Part shown: piece by piece, positions 23,501 through 35,645 of the stretch | Position numbering within the stretch: the stretch's first letter is position 1 | Layout of the letters: every line of letters starts with the position of its first letter | Source: Hypoxylon rubiginosum | Taxonomy: Eukaryota; Ascomycota; Sordariomycetes; Xylariales; Hypoxylaceae | Direction of reading: 5' to 3' | DNA: 64,000 bases | NCBI GenBank assembly: GCA_902806565.1 | Contig: CADCXA010000031.1 | Span: 1,612,001-1,676,000 of the forward strand | Position numbers and translations under genes: made by a program | The notes under the pieces: model-generated | Database searches by the model: none | What the model was told of the DNA's origin: nothing | The model's input: the letters and a program-made list of their open reading frames with translations, nothing else

Positions 23501-23980
23501 GGCTATGAATATGGCCCTCTCGTGTAGTCTGACGGAGAAGTCTCTCGCGACTTTTTTCCAATTGAACTGATGCAACTGCAAGCTTGAAGGTGATAGGGGA
23601 CTTATCGGGAAAAGCGTATTGCCGATACCGACGTGAGCTCTGCTATTGATAAGATAAGGGCTATATGTACCTATGTACCTATGTACCTTACCTAAGACTT
23701 AAAAAAGGGGGTTTAGCTTGGAATGTATACGATCAAAACATTACAAAGGCACACAAGGGACTTTTCTTAGAGAATCACAATATGCGGTATATTGAATTGC
23801 ATTAGTCTATTCATCGTAAGGACTCAGAAGTATCTACATCCGTCTCTTGTCTCGAATATTCCGTGGGCCAACGACTCGGTGTATTCGCAAGAACTCCAAT
23901 AGCAATGCATCGACAATCCACCTCGACCACTAAAGAATACTAGATCTATATCTCAAACCGTGTTGATAGTTAAAGACGCT
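23501..23980. other. Intergenic between MRP4 and the CBS-PB1 gene
   Basis: 480 bp holding the MRP4 promoter and the 3' end of the CBS-PB1 gene. It contains three copies of a TATGTACC unit at about 23664-23690, related to the ACCTAGGTA words. No gene is seen. Confidence 0.5.
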
Positions 23981-26137
23981 TTACCGGCTTGTCGCCCTCG
24001 AGATCGTGAAAACGCCTATGATGACTACCGCTAAAGTGACGATAGCGCCAGGCAGTAACAATTCGTTTGGCACGCCGGCGATGACCTGCTCCGCCTCAGC
24101 GAACTGATGGCTCTTCTTACGATGCCTAACCGTCTGGAAATCGTCATCCTCCTCGCTATCTTCGTCTTCCGAGTCGAGCGCGACCCGTCTGCGACGCACC
24201 TCGGAAGGAGCCGAGCTGGCCGCTGGCGTAGCCGCCGGATCAGGCTGAGGAGCTATAACTGTGACCGGCGGCTTCTCTGGATCATGTACAAACAGATCCA
24301 CCTTCTCGCGATGGCTGTGTCGCGCCAGTAGGATTGCCTCAAGCAGGTCCTGGTCGGTCGTGATGCTCACCGTGTCACCCTCGTCGTCCAGATAGCTCAT
24401 CGCAAAACCGCCCGGACTCAGCTTGCCGTCTTCCACAGCTGGTGCGCCGCCTATGGCCTCCACTTCGCTACCGAGTTTGGCCGTTACACTGGCAACAAAT
24501 TGCTCAATCCCCTCGCTCGCAACTACCTGCAAGCGGTGCACACGGCCGCTGGGTGCCTTGAACTTGAATGCGAACGGCATATCGGTCGGGGTTTGCTGAG
24601 CTACCGTCGAGTGCACTGGCGATGAGTCGAAGCCTACATGCGAAGCGCTGTCTCCAGGTGCGACCGAGTCGTTAATGCGCTCACGCGCAGCATCAGGCGA
24701 TATAAGAGATCGCGACGCCATAGTACCATGGTGGTGGCTGCCATCGCCAGAGACCATAGACTCCGTCTCGTTATCGAGGGAGAGCCAGAATTTGTTCCAA
24801 GCCGGGCCCTCGCTGTCACCTCCAGTCGACATGGTATTGATCTGCTCAAGTGTCGCATAAGTCAGCTTGAGTACATCAACCATGCCAACAATCTCGCCCT
24901 GATCATTCATAACCGGAAGGTTCAGGTAATGGCCATCTGTATGGCATGTTAGCTCAAAAATGTCCCTGACCCGCGGCGATGTTTTGTTGGGTGTAAATAA
25001 CTAACCATGCATCTTTCGGAGAGCGGCCTGGATGCTCATGTCCATCGGGGCAAAGTCGGGATGGGGCGTCATGACACGGACGACACTGCAGGTGCCGGGG
25101 TCCAAACCCGGAGCGATAACTCGCAGGACGACATCCTTGCTCGTGAAGATACCCGTAATCTGACCTTGGTCTTGAACTAACACGGCGGTGGTGTGGTTCT
25201 CCTTCATCAGTGCCGCGGCCTCCTTTACCGTAGTCCTGACACTGACAGTCGTAGGGGCCATGCCGGTAAGCACGCTCTCCAGAGTCGGGCCGGACATCTT
25301 GGACCGGAGGGCCTCGACGTATTGGATGATCTGCTGGGGCTGGCTTGCCCCTAGCTCCGACTGCACACCTTCCAAAGCGGCATAGAGCTTTGTCGAAGAT
25401 GCATAGGCGCGCTCCAGCTTCTCCATGGCATCGTAAAAGCATTTCGTAATGTCAAGAATACCCGATATATCCTGATTCTCGTCCATGACAGGCAGATGCC
25501 TGAAACCCTTGCGTACCATGAGGTCTAGAGCCTCAGTGGCGCTGGTATCGGTGCGGGCACAGAGCGGATTCTTGGTCATAATATCGGCAATGGTGACATT
25601 AGTAGCTTTCTGGCCGGCGCCGACGACTCGGAATGCCAGATCCTTGGCTGTAAAGATACCGGCAATTCGGTCATCGTCGTCCGTGACTAACACACAGTCC
25701 TCTCTCTTGGCGGCCATTAACTGAGCAGCTTCGGCAACGGTGGTCGAGGGCTTAATCTGGAGGGCGGGGCTCGGCTTAAGGGCAAGGACGGTGCCAGGAG
25801 GGGCTTTGCGCGAATGACGTGCCCGGCTTGGAAGATGCTTCTTCTTGGAGAGATCGCTCTCCAGCTTTCGCCTGATGGCCTAGAACCCATAATCAGCACC
25901 CATAGTATAGCTATAGAGAACTGAAATTGTATCTACCTCATCTCGCTTGGTCTGCTTCTGTCTGCTTGCGCTGATACCAGACGCAGCATCGCTCGGGGCA
26001 GGTTGGTGGGAGTGGCTGTGAGTCTCTAGGACTGGTCTGGGGATATTGGAATTTGCAGGGCTGCCAGGTCCAAATGGGTTTGGATTAGACCCACGACTCT
26101 GCCCTCGACTAGGCGTGCCTCTCATGGTTCCTGACAT
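23981..26137 (-). CDS. CBS and PB1 domain protein with C-terminal membrane anchor
   Basis: Three exons: 26137-25937, 25879-25006 and 24936-23981, joining to 2031 nt or 676 residues. After a disordered N-terminus come four CBS motifs in two pairs, each with the typical pattern (AAQLMAAKREDCVLVTDD ... GIFTAKDLAFRV; VRKGFRHLPVMDEN; AAALMKENHTTAVLVQD ... GIFTSKDVVLRV; GHYLNLPVMNDQGEIVG). CBS pairs commonly bind adenosine nucleotides. A PB1 domain follows (FAFKFKAPSGRVHRLQV ... YLDDEGDTVSITTDQDLLEAI), which mediates protein pairing. The last 25 residues, LLLPGAIVTLAVVIIGVFTIS, form a tail anchor. The same architecture occurs in the S. pombe protein Mug70. The binding partner and membrane are unknown. 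Confidence 0.92.
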
Positions 26138-27763
26138 GGTGGTTGGTAGGTCGAAAAGTCAGGTAGAGCTCGGATTTGCTCTGTGTTGATAAGAGGCGGT
26201 GATGGTGGAGGGGTCCAGGGGTGTATTGGATTCTGTCAAGTTACGAGCGATACTCGAAATTGTTGAATTACGATTAAACGAATAAAGTAAAAAGACCAAG
26301 CTTGACTAGCACTACCACTACCTAGCAGCAACGACAGTCATCAGTCATCGAACGATGTTTGATTATCGTCTGTTGCTAGTGAAGACATTAGAGAAGATAG
26401 AAGTATCGGTCAAGATATGGCGCCCTCCGGTTAAAAAAAACTGCGGGTCATTGGAGTTGTCTCGGCGACCTTGGTGCGCACCTGCCACTACCGAGTCAGG
26501 GTTCACATGGGCATCTGCAAAGTCAGCCACATGGGACGAACCAGGTGGCTTGAACCTGAGGCTTGACAAATGAATCCAAGATTTTGGGTAAGATTACCTA
26601 AGGCACGAATCTTTCCAAATAACATCCATTTCCACTCGATTTGCTCTGTGAAAATAGCATAGCAACCGTCTAAATAGTGGCTGATAATGGGACAACCGCT
26701 TCGGCTTCTTCCTTTTGTTTCTTTTTCTAATCTGCTCTAACCAGTTGCCTTTCTTCTTCTTCTTCTTCTTCTTCTTATTCCTCTTCTTTTACCTACAAAT
26801 TTCTGCTAGTCACCACAGCAAACGAAACAGCAGCCTGAAAAAAATTCTTGTCAGCTGTTTGGCGTTGAATTGAAGAATGTCAACATATTGAGCTACTTCT
26901 TGGTTGGTAGGTTTCTGGTAGCACCTAATTAAATAGGGTGTCACTGGATAACATTGCGTAATGCAAGATGATAGCTAAGTCGTCAACTTTAGCCTCACCT
27001 GTCAGCTCGTCCAGCTATATCTCTGGCACATAAGCACCTTAAGGATCTTGAAACCGGCTGTAACCAAGATAGGAGTTTACAGAATATTATAACAGAATAT
27101 GATAAGACAAGGAACTACTAACAAGGATTATAGGGTTCCTGATTGACACTGATTACGGCTTTAGGATCATCACTAATTCTCGAAGGATGAGCCAAAAGCA
27201 GCTATTGTTGGATGCGCACCCCACGAGGAGTCAGGACTACACGTGCTAGATGACTTTGGACCCTCGGCACGCTTAAACGAACGAAGTCTGTATTCGCATG
27301 GTAAAACGGCCAACCACGTTTCAAACCAAGGGTACATGACTGGTTACACAACGCGCTCTTTGCCAGATGCGGCGAGTTCGCAGCTACAAGTCAGATATCA
27401 TGGGAATACGTATGCATGGTTCTTATATTTTCTTACACGTCGCAGTGTGCATCGACATGGAAGTTGAGATATCGTTTACCGCGAGCTGACCGTGCCTGGT
27501 TCGTATATCGCAGGAACGCGGATCACACACCAATAATGGAAAAGATCTCTGATTACCTGCAGAATATGACTTGCGAATAAGGGTACGTATAACGATGTAC
27601 CGTGTAGCGAGAGGGTTTTCGGGTCGTACACAATTTGTGCAGAATTTTCAATTTCGCATAGGGTTACACGGCAGCATCTATTATACGATTGCGACTAATA
27701 TTAGCACTTCCTAGGTACATGATGTGATATCGCTTCGGGAGTCAATTGTGATGGAAGGGATTC
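26138..27763. other. Intergenic, no gene seen
   Basis: About 1.6 kb holding the promoter of the CBS-PB1 gene. It includes a pyrimidine-rich TTC microsatellite at 26751-26776. Open frames at 26355 and 27243 show no recognisable protein. Confidence 0.5.
26751..26776 (+). repeat. TTC microsatellite
   Basis: About eight and a half uninterrupted TTC units inside a longer pyrimidine-rich tract. Likely length-variable. Confidence 0.85.
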
Positions 27764-29314
27764 TCAGCACGCTTTAGAACCCCCATTAGGAAGCTTCACC
27801 CTGAATAGTGCGAAAGGCCTTACTCTCCTATCGGTACCCGGGTAGGTGGCCGGCGCGAAGTTGAGTTGGTTGACTGTGAAGTACAAGTATCCATCCCTCG
27901 CAACAGACACTGCTCACCCCGTTAGCATTTATAAGTACCGGCAGGGGAATCATCCCCGAACGAAGAAGAATGTCGGGTCTGATACGTACTTGTATCTACC
28001 CAATTGATCCTTGGGTCTCGCACAAATGTCAGTGTAGTGCCGTTAGACGGGTTAAACACGTTGATAGCATTACCCTCGTTGTTGCCTACGTAGATCATGC
28101 CATTGCTGTCCGTTTCGAGACCGTCGCTTACCCCCTTCTGCCCGTGATTCACGACTGACTGCTGGGCTAACAGCTCGCTAGCTGGTCCTTGGGCGCGGAG
28201 CTTCGCAGTAGGGGCGCTGTACATATACCGTGACGCCAGAGGGCACCAGTACAACGTCTCACCGTCTGCAGACAACGCGATCCCGTCGGATCCGATGGGA
28301 AAGCTGGTGTATGGCATGCCAGCTTCAGTATAGTAGGCGGGTTGACCCCAGATGAAAGGCAAAAACTGTGATTCACCCCGGACAGCTTTAGTCAGTCCAA
28401 GATGTCTCCAGCTCTCGCCGGAACCAAGGTCCACGATGATGAGCGCGTTGTGTCCGGAAGCGCTGCTATCCGTGATATATGCGATACCCCCACCTGTCGA
28501 ATCAGATAGGGTAGAGCGGAGGTTGAAGCGTACATCGTTTAGATAGCTATCTTCATACGCTACGTTTGGGGGGAAGACGATGGTTTTGAAGATAGAATTG
28601 GTTGTCAGGTTGATTCCGACGAGCTTCGGGCCTCCGTAGGTTGCGGGTACGAGCACGCCGTCTTGAGTTAAGACGCGACCGGTATCGAGTATCCACAGTC
28701 GGTCCAGTGGGTCAATTACAACCGATTGAACACCGATCAAGTAGTTCTGGTAGTTTACGGCGCCTATTGTGTGTCAGTGTCATCTCTTTTAAGATATGAC
28801 GGATGCATTTATTACTTGGCGGCGTTGTGCTGTAGTTAATGGCACCCCCTGGTGGATGATTCATCTCCACGCTCGGGTAAGCAGTTTCACTGGTAAGCGA
28901 GGAAAGCTCCCCCACAGTGTACACATTGTTCGAACCATTGTAAGTATTTGCAGGATCGAGCCCTAGCAGCATTGGCTTGTTAGGAGATTTCTGGTATCCC
29001 TACATCGTGTAGAACGAACCGCCAGGATAATTGGAGAACATTCGCCCCGTGCTCGAGACGGCGATTCCTATTATAAGGTGAACCTATGCGCCTTGCGCTA
29101 TTTCTCATCCTGACGCTTACCAGTTGGCCATTGCCCGTAGTAAGCGTGAGCAGTCTCCAGAGTTGGGCCATATACCTGACACATTAGCGCACTATTTCAA
29201 GATGATTTCAGGGCAAGGACCTGGACTGACTCCTGGATCAGAAACGAAGTTGATGCTCTGTCCACGAATAGACACGATCAAGAATATAGCTACCGTATTA
29301 GTTTTATAAGTCAT
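27764..29314 (-). CDS. Secreted MRJP/yellow-like beta-propeller protein
   Basis: Six exons: 29314-29231, 29175-29121, 29067-29020, 28962-28816, 28763-27990 and 27909-27764. They join to 1254 nt, or 417 residues. The first 20 residues form a signal peptide. The chain follows the fungal major-royal-jelly-protein family: YGPTLETAHAYYGQWPTG, IAVSSTGRMFSNYPGGLDP, PSVEMNHPPGGAINY, NYQNYLIGVQSVVIDPLDRL, LWILDTGR, SDGLETDSNGMIYVGNNEGNA split over the large exon, and a last exon with DGYLYFTVNQLNF and RRVRPFALFRVKLP. The family forms a six-bladed propeller; insect members act in pigmentation or nutrition. The fungal role is unknown, though a lactonase-like or ligand-binding function has been suggested for related folds. 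The last exon and the 48 and 55 nt exons are found only by splice logic. Confidence 0.88.
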
Positions 29315-30031
29315 AGTGGCTGATAGTGGTTAAATAGATACTGCTTGAATCGAGTTATATACTTCTAAGGGGAACGGGAACATACTGCCACATGTAAGTA
29401 GGTTCCTACGTATGACTGAAGTTCCTATCATCACGTCAGACTAGGTACGCATCATCAATATGTAAGCGATAATCGTAGCCGTGGGTCCTCCCGGCGATTG
29501 AGATGCATGGCACGGCCTTTGAAGATTGGCCGTGCGCTGACAAGGACTGATACATAACGTCTCCCCGTTGTTGCGATAAAATTCAATCTAACAAACATAA
29601 CCGACACGGTCTAAACTATAGAATCTAACGTAATACATATAGGGGTATCTCTCGCACGGGAATGACAGTAAATTGATTAGGTGATAGATAATAACTAGAC
29701 AACGGTACAGCCTTCAACATAACCTCGGGGCGACCCGGTAAATTTATATACGTGCTTGAGCTCGAAGTTCCAAGACCTAAGGGAGCAATAGTCCAACGCC
29801 ATTGCGTGTCGATACTTTGCCCGCTAGATCGTTCAAAAGTAGCTATTGGCCTAGATGTAGGCCGATGTGGCTCTAATCGTTACCCCTGACTACTTGGAAT
29901 AGCCGTGATGGACCACTGCCCCTTATCCTCGATTGGATGGGTAAGAAGTTGGATTCGAAATGCCAGTCTACAAGTGTAGGCGCGGTTAAAAGGAGCTGGG
30001 TACGTGTTGGAGCACGACACCATACCGCCAA
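29315..30031. other. Intergenic, no gene seen
   Basis: 717 bp between the MRJP-like start and the rhodopsin-domain gene's stop. No coding segment, repeat or RNA gene recognised. Confidence 0.5.
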
Positions 30032-31308
30032 TCACCTAGCATGATCGTACTGATGTACAATTTCGGACCGTACCATAATGCCGTGTTTCGGTATTGTTTC
30101 GTCTGAACCCCCCGGTCCCCTAGTGATGCTTGTCAGGGCAACCTCATCGTCACCCGCCGATCTGGATTCGTTGTCTCCTCCAAACCTAACATAGCTGTTT
30201 GGACCTCTGCTCCCCTTAGTATTCCCCCAGGTAACATTCGATCCAGCGTTTGCTGTATTACCGCTGGATGTCAATTTACCTTTCGCGCGGCGGTATAGGG
30301 GGCGTAAGCTTGGTAGGCATGCCGAGACAATGCCAACTGCCGGCTCGATGGAAGACCAGAGGAAGACGTGGGCCAGGGACCAGGTTAAGTCGACGGCCTT
30401 GATAAACTCGGCGAAGGCCCAGATACGCACAATACTAGCAACGCAAACACTGTGGAAACATTAGCACTCGTAACAGCCATTGCCCGGGTTGGTAACACGT
30501 ACAAGCCTCCCAGTAACATGACACCGCATACGGCGAGCTTCTTTTGAGACGACATCTGAAGCTGTAGGATTTCGGGAATCGGGACCATTAACACGACGAT
30601 GTCATTAACCATGTTGACGACTGTTAGGACCATGAAGGCGGTATTGATATCGACGCATTGTCCTTCGGTACCCAGGAATTGAGTCCAAAACTGAGATACA
30701 GGCTTGCAGACGAAGGCCATGACGAGCCAAATCGATAGCGGGTAGCTGACGCATAGGAAAAACGCGATGCCGAGTCGGATATGGAACCATTTCGTGCCCC
30801 TTTGGAATATTCGGCGATAGAATAGCAGGATGGACAACTTCGTAAACGAAACGCTACCCGCATAGACATACGTGTAGGAATATAATAACTAGGCCGGACG
30901 TTAGAGACAAGCCGAACCCAATTGCTCGAAATTCCCTTACTTTGAAGATCATAGAGACATCGGTTAACGGTACGGCCCAAATGTGCTTGCCGGCGCCATG
31001 CGCGCCTCCGAGTATTGTGATCGCAGCAGTACCGTAGACGAATATCTACCACTCCGGTCAGCACTTTATAAAAGCACGCACACCATTTTCTAGTAACAAC
31101 GCACCAACGCGATAACCATAAGCCAATCATCGGCCAGCATATCGAACCTTTGGAATGTCCTAGAGTATAACCGGAGAGCCAAGGCAATGGTAGCGATGGC
31201 GGCGCATAGAATGGCGGCTACATTGTCTGCAGTCTGTTGATTTTCCGTCAAGTCCAACCCCTCCGGAGGGGGGCCAAAGGCGGCCACAGTAGTAGGATCG
31301 GGCTCCAT
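30032..31308 (-). CDS. Fungal rhodopsin-domain seven-helix membrane protein
   Basis: Four exons: 31308-31105, 31045-30941, 30888-30503 and 30449-30032, joining to 1113 nt or 370 residues. The N-terminus carries the family pattern NVAAILCAAIATIALALRLY followed by FDMLADDWLM, then GGAHGAGKHIW, KLSILLFYRRIF, a CVDINTAFMVLTVVNMVNDIVVLMVPIPEILQL stretch split over helices, GGFVCVASIVRI across the third splice, and WSSIEPAVGIVSACLPSLRPL. These are marks of the PF20684-type fungal rhodopsin-domain proteins, related to Pth11-like receptors but lacking a CFEM domain here. Seven membrane helices are expected, and a polar cytosolic tail of about 85 residues. Ligand and signalling partner are unknown. 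Donors and acceptors are all GT-AG. Confidence 0.88.
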
Positions 31309-33985
31309 CGTGGATCTCGGCGAAGAAAGGTGAACAAATGGTTAAGAAAACGAGGGACATGAAGGAGAAATATCAAAGAAAATAAAAACAACGGCCGACA
31401 TGGGATCTTAGGTGAGATCGCCGAGAGGTCAGATTGTTCCACCACGATTCTTTTTAATGCAAGAATCGCCTGCAGAATTACGTTCCTGAGGGATTAGGAT
31501 CGCGAATATTTTTTAGGGGGTTTCTCTCCCGACCCAGGTCAAGAAGAATGTTCTTTTACCATATCTGGACACCCGGCGCTCCGGACCGGGCATGGGTGCG
31601 AGAAGATGTCCCACCTCATCCCCCCTGATCAGAGGCCTGCTGCGTGGGCATTTCACACGTCCCATGTCCGCTTCCAGACGTGATACCATGCTCGCCGCAC
31701 ATCTACGGTCTGCATAGTATGCAAGGAAGCCCGAGTGGGAAAGAAACCCCTTACCATGTAAGCTAGCCCAGCGACCCCGGCTCTTAGTAAATATTTTGTA
31801 AAAACCCCGGCGATATCTCGTAGATACAGACCAACCTTCTACCATAGGCTTACGAATGACGGTTTAGGCACAACGTCACAATACTAGCGAAGGGCCGCTA
31901 CGGAGCTTTCCATTGAGCTGGGAATTACATGCGTCGTGCTCTAATTATTCCAATGCCTTGGGAGAGGTTAAAAAAATTCAGCGGGAAGCTGGAGCGGTCA
32001 GAAAAGAAACGTACCGATAACACCGAATAATGTATTCAGAAGGAGTTCGTGGTCCTCTATGTCTCCTGGGTGGATGCTACGCTGCAATCTGATTTTCCCC
32101 TGGGAACTTGGAACGAGTGCTGGAGTTGTGGATCATTCCCGCAGTGGGTAGAATGGGGGGGGGGGGGGTAGTACAACGCAGTCTGGCAGTGCGTATACCC
32201 TCAGGGGGTCTTCAGTTTGCCCAGTCTGCCCAGCATATTAGTTTTCATAATTTCCCTAAATTGGCATTTCTATCGCCGTACAATGCGTTCTAGTTACCTA
32301 GCAATAATTATGCAAATGGACAATAGGATTTATATCCCTCTGTTCTACCTATATAATATCAGAGGATTAAAGGCATGGAGTAGGTATCAGTATTACTTAC
32401 CTCCTAGATTAAATATGAATTTTAGTGCGCGGGCGATCCCTCAACCTTAATAAAACGGGGACTAAACTGGTTTATTTTAACATACTACTGAAATAGTAGT
32501 ACCCATCTCGGCTCGGCCGCAAATTTACCCCTATTCCCCCATATCTTCATGTCTTCGTATCTCCATATTCCCCATACCCTCTCCTGCCCCTATAAACTAA
32601 AACAATAGAGCAGCGGAGCGCACTAACTCCAGCGCCTGGGCAAATTATTCTAATTTTGACAATACCACCCACGCGACGCGGCTCTCTTCTCGCGTGTGCA
32701 CGGCCCAGCATAATTCACTGCCGACATTATGTCTCCTTTATCTCCCGGTTCCTCGAGTTTTATTCACCCTTGCACTCCATCGACATGAGTTCCATGTCAC
32801 ACCCATTCCTGTCAGAAATTAGCTGTTGCGGATGGCCCCCCCAGGTCTGTCATCATCCATGGTACACCAATCATTAATTTCCATATGTTAATGGTTCTAT
32901 CGTAGTATGGAAGAACCAATGGCCCGCGCTCCCGTTACCCTCAACCAGAATGGCGGTAAGAAAAAGAAGATCTATGGTTCGGTACCTAGGTTCAATGATA
33001 TGATAAATCCGATACCTAGCTGCAGTAAATTGGAGATGACAAGTGAACTGGTACGTGATCATCGCTTTCGTGGCTTGGCCTTGAGTCCTCGGATTCATCC
33101 GATGATCGCGGTCAGTCTAGACAAGCCCCATAAACGATTTAGTTGCCATGGACTTGGATATCCTAGGATTGTTCTTAATAGATCCTCGGCATCGTGTTAT
33201 GATTCCCAACTGGGTTGGATGAGCTAAACTAGTTGACTGCCAGGCAGGTAGCGACTAGCGTTCTGCTGTATTCTTCGTATGACAGCGGGGAAAGTTGCGA
33301 ATATCGTTATTCAAGTGCTGGCAGTGACACCCTCGCGCCACAACGGAGTTACTATTCAACCGAACAAATATCGAAAAATATGGCTTAAAATACAGCCACG
33401 TCGTCGGCATGAATTAAAGGGGCGTCTTTCGGATCCCTTCGCTTCTATAACCACATGCAGCTGCAAGTAGTGAAAAATGAACAATGCAATTCCCCGTAGT
33501 TGTCGGTTGCAGGATCCCCCCCCTCAGCCCCTGACTCATGCTTGGATTTATGTAAGTGAGCAGGCATGCTGGAGCTTCTAGAAATCTTATCCCGTGAAGA
33601 TGCTGGTCCAGCTTGTCTAGTTCGTGCCGCACATTAGCATAGCCCCACTCTCGATGGCAGGTTGCTATAGATCACCTCAGCCAACATCTCCAGCAGACCG
33701 ACCAAACCTCGCAACCCAACTTATTGTGCATGACTGGACCCAGCCGCGTGTCTCTGCGGTCCCATACTTCATACCCAGAACACTCTGAAACGAGGGCAAG
33801 GGTACGATATTGTTTGGCTACATACTTGGCGCCAGTCCGTTTAGGAAGCTCATAATAAGACGATGAAGCTCTACTCTGAAAACTTTCGCTTCAGTTCTCT
33901 TAAGTTGACGTCTTTAACTAGCTTATCATTCTCGAACAAGTGATAGACAGAAAATTTTTCCTTTGCCTCTACATACCCAGCAACC
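31309..33985. other. Long gene-poor stretch
   Basis: About 2.7 kb with no supported gene. It contains a G14 run at 32155-32168, CT-rich patches around 32520-32600, and short open frames (31513-31845 minus, 32907-33227 plus) with no recognisable domain. The right end must contain the acyltransferase promoter. Confidence 0.5.
32155..32168 (+). repeat. G14 homopolymer
   Basis: Fourteen G in a row. Prone to slippage in replication and sequencing. Confidence 0.9.
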
Positions 33986-35380
33986 ATGCCTTCGGAATAC
34001 GCAAGCAAAATCCCTGCCGCCATCCCCTTGGAAAAGGCCGGACCCAAGGGCTACATTCGTCAAGTCTTCCCCCTTGAGCTGTCCAACGACTACAACTTGG
34101 ATGAAGTCTTCCAGATTCTTCGGGCCGGTCTCGAAGCCGCGAAAGAGCGGATACCCACTCTCGCGTGTGAGGGCGTGCCCGACCCCGATGCCAAACAGGC
34201 CGGCGTTCTGAAGCTGCAGAAGTTCAATGACTACGAGTCCATCAAGTCCAAGGACCTTCGGGAAACGTTCCCCCACACCTTCCAGGAGATCAAAGCTAAG
34301 AAGTTTCCGGTGTCAGCCTTCCCGGGCGATCTCCTATGCCGCAGATTCACCTGGCCCTCCCCCGGCGAGCGGCTGCCCGTGGCCGACATCCAGGCCAACT
34401 TCATCCCCGGCGGCCTGCTTCTAAGCTGCTGCTTCTTCCACGTCTTCGGTGATGCCAACAGCTACTTCACCTGGCTGGAGACCTGGGCTGAGGAATGCCG
34501 CCGCATCCAGGGTCTGGAGGGCAAGGAGCGTAGTGAGCTGCCCGACGTCATGTTCACCGACAGAGAAAAGCACATGAAGCCTCAGGGCAAGAACCCCGGC
34601 AAGGTCGAGGACCACCCCGAGATCGTGGTCCTGCCTTTTACCCCAGAAGGCGCGCCGCCCAAGATGGTCTCCAAGGAGCACGTCGGCCAGATCTTCTACT
34701 TCTCGCCCGAGAACCTCAAGAAGCTCAAGGTCGACGCGTCGCCGGCCAACGCCGCCGAGCCCACAGACGTGGCCTACATATCCACCAACGACGCCATCTC
34801 GGCGCTCATGTGGCGCTCCGTCATGGCCGCCCAGTTCCCCGTCGAGGACCTCCAGGACGACCCGACGTCCATCTTCAACATCGCCATCGACGGGCGGCAG
34901 CGCACCGACCCGCCCGTGCACCCGCGCGTGCTCGGCAACTGGCTCGGCTGGGTCGTGCAGCAGATGTCGATCCGCAAGATGCTGACGACGGCCAACCTGG
35001 CCGACGTCGCGGCCGTCATCCGCAAGGCCATGCTGGGCCTCAACAGCCAGTACGTCGACGACGTCAGCACCCTGTTCGAGGGCGTCGTCGACGTCAACCG
35101 CGTCGTCGCGACCGCCTTCCTGGACGTCCCCGGCTTCAACTGCGTCCAGACGTCCTGGATCAACCTCGAGCTCTACGGCCTCAACTGGGGCAAGAAGGTG
35201 GGCGGCAACATCCTCGCGGTTCGCAGCCCCGACATCGGCATCATCAACGGCGGCTCGGCCGTGCTGCCTGTCCTGCCGGATGGCGGTATTGAGATGCTCA
35301 TCGGTGTCGAGTCTAAGTGTCTTCCCAGGCTGTTGGCGGACCCCCTGTTGGCCAAGTACACCGAAGCTATCACGTTCTAA
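33986..35380 (+). CDS. BAHD-like O-acyltransferase (TRI101-like family)
   Basis: Intronless, 464 residues. The catalytic HxxxD motif is at 152-156 (HVFGD) at the end of the first half domain, in the typical context GGLLLSCCFFHVFGDANSY. The second half has LYGLNWGKK, matching the structural DFGWG-like motif near the C-terminus. Family members transfer acyl groups from acyl-CoA to hydroxyls or amines of small molecules; fungal relatives include the trichothecene 3-O-acetyltransferase group, but the acceptor here cannot be deduced and no trichothecene genes are present. The GC-rich coding sequence with strong third-position C bias suggests good expression. The enzyme is probably cytosolic since no signal peptide is visible. 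It may serve detoxification of a foreign alcohol as readily as biosynthesis. Confidence 0.88.
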   Translation: MPSEYASKIPAAIPLEKAGPKGYIRQVFPLELSNDYNLDEVFQILRAGLEAAKERIPTLACEGVPDPDAKQAGVLKLQKFNDYESIKSKDLRETFPHTFQEIKAKKFPVSAFPGDLLCRRFTWPSPGERLPVADIQANFIPGGLLLSCCFFHVFGDANSYFTWLETWAEECRRIQGLEGKERSELPDVMFTDREKHMKPQGKNPGKVEDHPEIVVLPFTPEGAPPKMVSKEHVGQIFYFSPENLKKLKVDASPANAAEPTDVAYISTNDAISALMWRSVMAAQFPVEDLQDDPTSIFNIAIDGRQRTDPPVHPRVLGNWLGWVVQQMSIRKMLTTANLADVAAVIRKAMLGLNSQYVDDVSTLFEGVVDVNRVVATAFLDVPGFNCVQTSWINLELYGLNWGKKVGGNILAVRSPDIGIINGGSAVLPVLPDGGIEMLIGVESKCLPRLLADPLLAKYTEAITF

Positions 35381-35645
35381 AGTGCCATGGTATGGGCATA
35401 TAGTAGATGCAAGACGGATATAACGACCTAGACGGTCAATGAGGAAATGAATTTTAAAGGGTTTGGCAGACTGGCAGCGTTTAGAATACAGCATAGCTTA
35501 GCACTTATCAGATATATGAGAATATAGTAACAAGGTCTACAGGTCCCTAAATGATTGATTGATGGTGTCATGCTTCGTAGCAAAAGTGGTATAACCTAAA
35601 CTCCAAGGGAAATAAAATAACTAAATCAAAGACTGAAAACCGCGA

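Noticed and set aside
31513..31845. 110-codon minus-strand frame near the rhodopsin-domain gene
   Set aside because: No homology pattern; lies in a gene-poor stretch.
34421..35494. 357-codon minus-strand frame over the acyltransferase
   Set aside because: Composition (Asp, Val, Gly, His) is that of an antisense shadow of a GC3-biased gene.
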